Source of the DNA: Clostridia bacterium
Lineage (GTDB): Bacteria; Bacillota_A; Clostridia; Oscillospirales; CAG-272
NCBI GenBank assembly: GCA_017408625.1
Contig: JAFQUG010000292.1
Location: 1 to 13,916 of the forward strand
Direction: 5' to 3'
Length of the DNA stretch: 13,916 bases
A program made the position numbers and the translations under genes. The stretch's first letter is position 1, and the number at the start of each line of letters is the position of its first letter. The notes under the pieces are model-generated. The model saw only the letters and a list, made by a program, of their open reading frames with translations. It ran no database searches and was not told the DNA's origin. Shown here piece by piece: positions 11,709 through 13,916 of this stretch.

Positions 11709-13916
11709 TTATTGTGTTACGCGGAACGTACGTGCTTCTCCGTCATCCATTTGGAAGGAGAATGCGTACGAATACGTACCGTCATCCTCACGGAAGACCA
11801 TGTAGCCGTCGTAGCTGTGGTGCTGATAGTTGTAATCTACCCAAGCCCCATTCTCCATAACCTGAATGGTGGGCTGAGTATAGCTGTCAAAGCCGTAAAC
11901 ACGAACGGCATAAACAGCAGAGCCACCACCACTTACGGTGAATTCGGTAACGTTCTGATCGGCAATCACCGTGGGAAGGTAAGTATCCTCAATGACACTG
12001 CCGACAGAGGATTCAACCTTGATCGTAGAGAGAACCGAATCCTCTCTGACGCCAAGCACGTTGGAGTCGTCCTTGCTTTCGGGAGATCCCCAAGGCAAGA
12101 GGACCATATCGATATGTACGGTATCGCCTGCACGAAGCGTGATATCACCTGCATCCACGGTTAGGGTTGCAAGGTTGACCGTTCCGTCAAACTGTTCCTT
12201 CAAAACGAGATTGCCGTCATAAGGCTTACCGCCGAGAATCATGCTGTAATCCTTGATAACGACAGCCATGTTGACCGAATCCGTACCCTTATGGGAAGGA
12301 TCAGAGTCGATGTAGTAATCAAAATACGCACCATCTTTACCGAGTTTGTAGTAATCGGTATGCTCGCTGAGCTTCAGGTCAACCGTTTGCGGCTGATTGT
12401 TTTGGTCAAGGTAGCCAAGCTTCTTATAAACGATCGCGCGTCCGTCCATGGAGAAGAACGAGAAATTGTTGACAAAATCCTTGATCTCAAGATCCTCAAG
12501 CACAGTCAGATCCAGCGTGTAGTAGGTTCTGGTTTCGTCGGACTGCGCCATCTCCACCTGTCTGTAATCGACTTGGATCTTACCGTCATCGGAAAGATAC
12601 GACATATCAATATCCACGTAAACAGGGCCGGAAGACGAAATATTTGCGGTTTGTGATTCGGAGCCATAGAAGTTTCCTTGCGCATCGGTGTATTGCAGCC
12701 AGTACAATCTGCCCGCGCTGGTGTGCTGAGGCTGTCCAGGCCACAGAGGAGCGGACATGGCACGGAAGTCCGGAAGTGTCCAGTAGTCCTTTCCGTAAAC
12801 GTAATAGGGGGCGATGCAGTTGGATTCGGTTACTCCGCAGGAAAGGTGATAATAAGGTGCAATAAACTGAATAGAGGACAGCTGCTTGAGCGGGAAGTTC
12901 CCCCAGTTCTGGTACAGGTTGATCGACTTGAACTGTTTTGTCTGGTTCTTGGAGACTATGATGGGGAATATCGAATAGCCGTAGTGCATATCCTCGGGAT
13001 CAAACAAAGGTTCTTCGTATTCGCCCTTGAAGTTCTTGCAGACCTCTACGTTGATGGGCAGCAGTCTGTCAGCTTCGTCAAGTACCACACCGCACTCAAG
13101 GCATCCCGTATTGTTGGTGTGCGCAAAGATATAAATCTCACGGTCATAATCGTCTCCGACGATCTGCGAATCAACAATATAATGCTTTTGAGGTTCTTCA
13201 TAATAAGGCTTATTGAAGTCGGTGCCGTCCAGCGTGTATGTGTAACAGCCGACAAGACTGTTGTAGCCAACATATTTTGCGTTATCGCTCTTGTTGACGA
13301 TCTTGATGTCGGTCAACGGGTTACGTTCAATATAAGCCTGTCTTTCCAGCTCGTCGAACGAGTGTCCCTTGTCGGTGTAGATGCGATGACCGATCGAGTA
13401 GCTATCATGGCTTTTCAGAGTTGTGGTAGCGGGGGTATAGGTCTGCGTGATCACGTAGTAGCCGTCCTCCAAGGTGACAGTCACTTCACCGACGTATTGT
13501 TCCTCGGCAGGGAAAATGTAACCAAACACACCCGCATCGGTTACATCAAAGCCAACGTATTGTACCGAGGCAGCGTCAATGCCGTCAATGGAGGAGTGCT
13601 TACCGTTCTTGTCGGCAATTACAAGCGAAGATACGCGGCTTTGCTCAATGCGGGTAACCATGCCGAATCCTTTCAAGCCGTGAGTGTCACCATCCGCCAC
13701 CACGCGGATTTGCTGATGCATTTTGTCACCGTAAACATGCAGGTTGCGGTCAAGTTTCATGGCGGTCGCTGCAGTTGTGTTGATCTTAACCGCTTTCATT
13801 TCCGTGATCTCGATCTTCTCCCCAACCTTATCGCCACAGTCCACACGGATGGATTCCACCTTGCCCGTGTAATCGGGAATAGAAACGAGAGGAACGATGA
13901 CGGTACAGTATTCTTC
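11709..13916 (-). CDS. Large protein of unknown function, C-terminal 735 residues (5' end beyond window)
   Basis: The frame is open from the right edge (first visible residues EEYCTVIVPLV) to a stop at 11709-11711, so the start codon and any signal peptide lie outside. The GTG at 13857-13859 is in frame but is not a credible start, because coding continues upstream of it. I do not recognise the protein. It is rich in Tyr, Asp, Thr and Val with predicted beta-strand character, and has no obvious membrane helix. Visible marks include GCLECGVVLDE (one CxxC), the aromatic block CIAPYYVYGKDYWTLPDF followed by MSAPLWPGQPQHTSAGRLYW, and a late VHIDMVLLPWGSPES. Composition suggests a secreted or cell-surface protein, possibly carbohydrate-related, but that is a guess. 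It is followed by the mntP terminator on its 3' side. Confidence 0.8.
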   Translation of the reverse strand, partial: EEYCTVIVPLVSIPDYTGKVESIRVDCGDKVGEKIEITEMKAVKINTTAATAMKLDRNLHVYGDKMHQQIRVVADGDTHGLKGFGMVTRIEQSRVSSLVIADKNGKHSSIDGIDAASVQYVGFDVTDAGVFGYIFPAEEQYVGEVTVTLEDGYYVITQTYTPATTTLKSHDSYSIGHRIYTDKGHSFDELERQAYIERNPLTDIKIVNKSDNAKYVGYNSLVGCYTYTLDGTDFNKPYYEEPQKHYIVDSQIVGDDYDREIYIFAHTNNTGCLECGVVLDEADRLLPINVEVCKNFKGEYEEPLFDPEDMHYGYSIFPIIVSKNQTKQFKSINLYQNWGNFPLKQLSSIQFIAPYYHLSCGVTESNCIAPYYVYGKDYWTLPDFRAMSAPLWPGQPQHTSAGRLYWLQYTDAQGNFYGSESQTANISSSGPVYVDIDMSYLSDDGKIQVDYRQVEMAQSDETRTYYTLDLTVLEDLEIKDFVNNFSFFSMDGRAIVYKKLGYLDQNNQPQTVDLKLSEHTDYYKLGKDGAYFDYYIDSDPSHKGTDSVNMAVVIKDYSMILGGKPYDGNLVLKEQFDGTVNLATLTVDAGDITLRAGDTVHIDMVLLPWGSPESKDDSNVLGVREDSVLSTIKVESSVGSVIEDTYLPTVIADQNVTEFTVSGGGSAVYAVRVYGFDSYTQPTIQVMENGAWVDYNYQHHSYDGYMVFREDDGTYSYAFSFQMDDGEARTFRVTQ

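Noticed and set aside
13857..13859. GTG start codon for the large minus-strand gene
   Set aside because: The frame stays open with similar composition for 19 more codons to the window edge, so the gene is cut by the window and this GTG is internal.
1..13916. CRISPR arrays, tRNA or rRNA genes
   Set aside because: No regularly spaced direct repeats and no tRNA or rRNA signatures were seen on either strand.

Overview
The window looks like a chromosomal segment of a low-to-moderate GC Firmicute, probably a gut-type Clostridia. The evidence is strong AGGAGG-type ribosome binding sites, consensus sigma-A promoters, a short HisG paired with HisZ, a lipoprotein with BspA-type leucine-rich repeats, and an IS3-family remnant. 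The species cannot be named from the sequence alone.

Region 1 (1-2591) is the most interesting part. After the 3' end of an IS3-family element (transposase tail and terminal inverted repeat, 1-141) comes a Xer-like tyrosine recombinase (267-1106). Just past its stop codon are two 24-bp sites, 1128-1151 and 1348-1371, which are exact reverse complements of each other. Each site has two 10-bp palindromic arms around a short asymmetric centre, with the CATAA-N6-TTATG core seen in dif sites. The 196 bp between them carry a perfect TTGACA-N17-TATAAT promoter, which currently points left, away from the next gene. That gene (1393-2541) encodes a surface lipoprotein with a Thr/Pro linker and about eight BspA-type LRR repeats. 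It has a good ribosome binding site but no visible promoter of its own. I read this as a recombinase-controlled phase-variable switch captured in the OFF orientation. Inversion would put the promoter about 62 nt upstream of the lipoprotein start codon. A 14-bp hairpin terminator at 2554-2591 closes the module and also ends the convergent his operon.

Region 2 (2601-10043, minus strand) is a compact histidine operon in the order hisZ-hisG-hisD-hisC-hisB-hisH-hisA-hisF-hisIE. It is driven from a TTGACT-N17-TATAAT promoter at 10015-10043. Four junctions have 4-bp ATGA overlaps. The operon covers every step from PRPP to histidine except histidinol-phosphate phosphatase, which must be encoded elsewhere.

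Region 3 (10115-11698, plus strand) is a divergent two-gene operon. The first gene fuses a GrpB/UPF0157 nucleotidyltransferase-like domain to an inorganic-pyrophosphatase-like domain. The second is an MntP-type manganese exporter. A strong 13-bp GC-rich terminator follows.

Region 4 (11709-13916, minus strand) is the C-terminal 735 residues of a large protein I do not recognise. Its reading frame runs off the right edge of the window.
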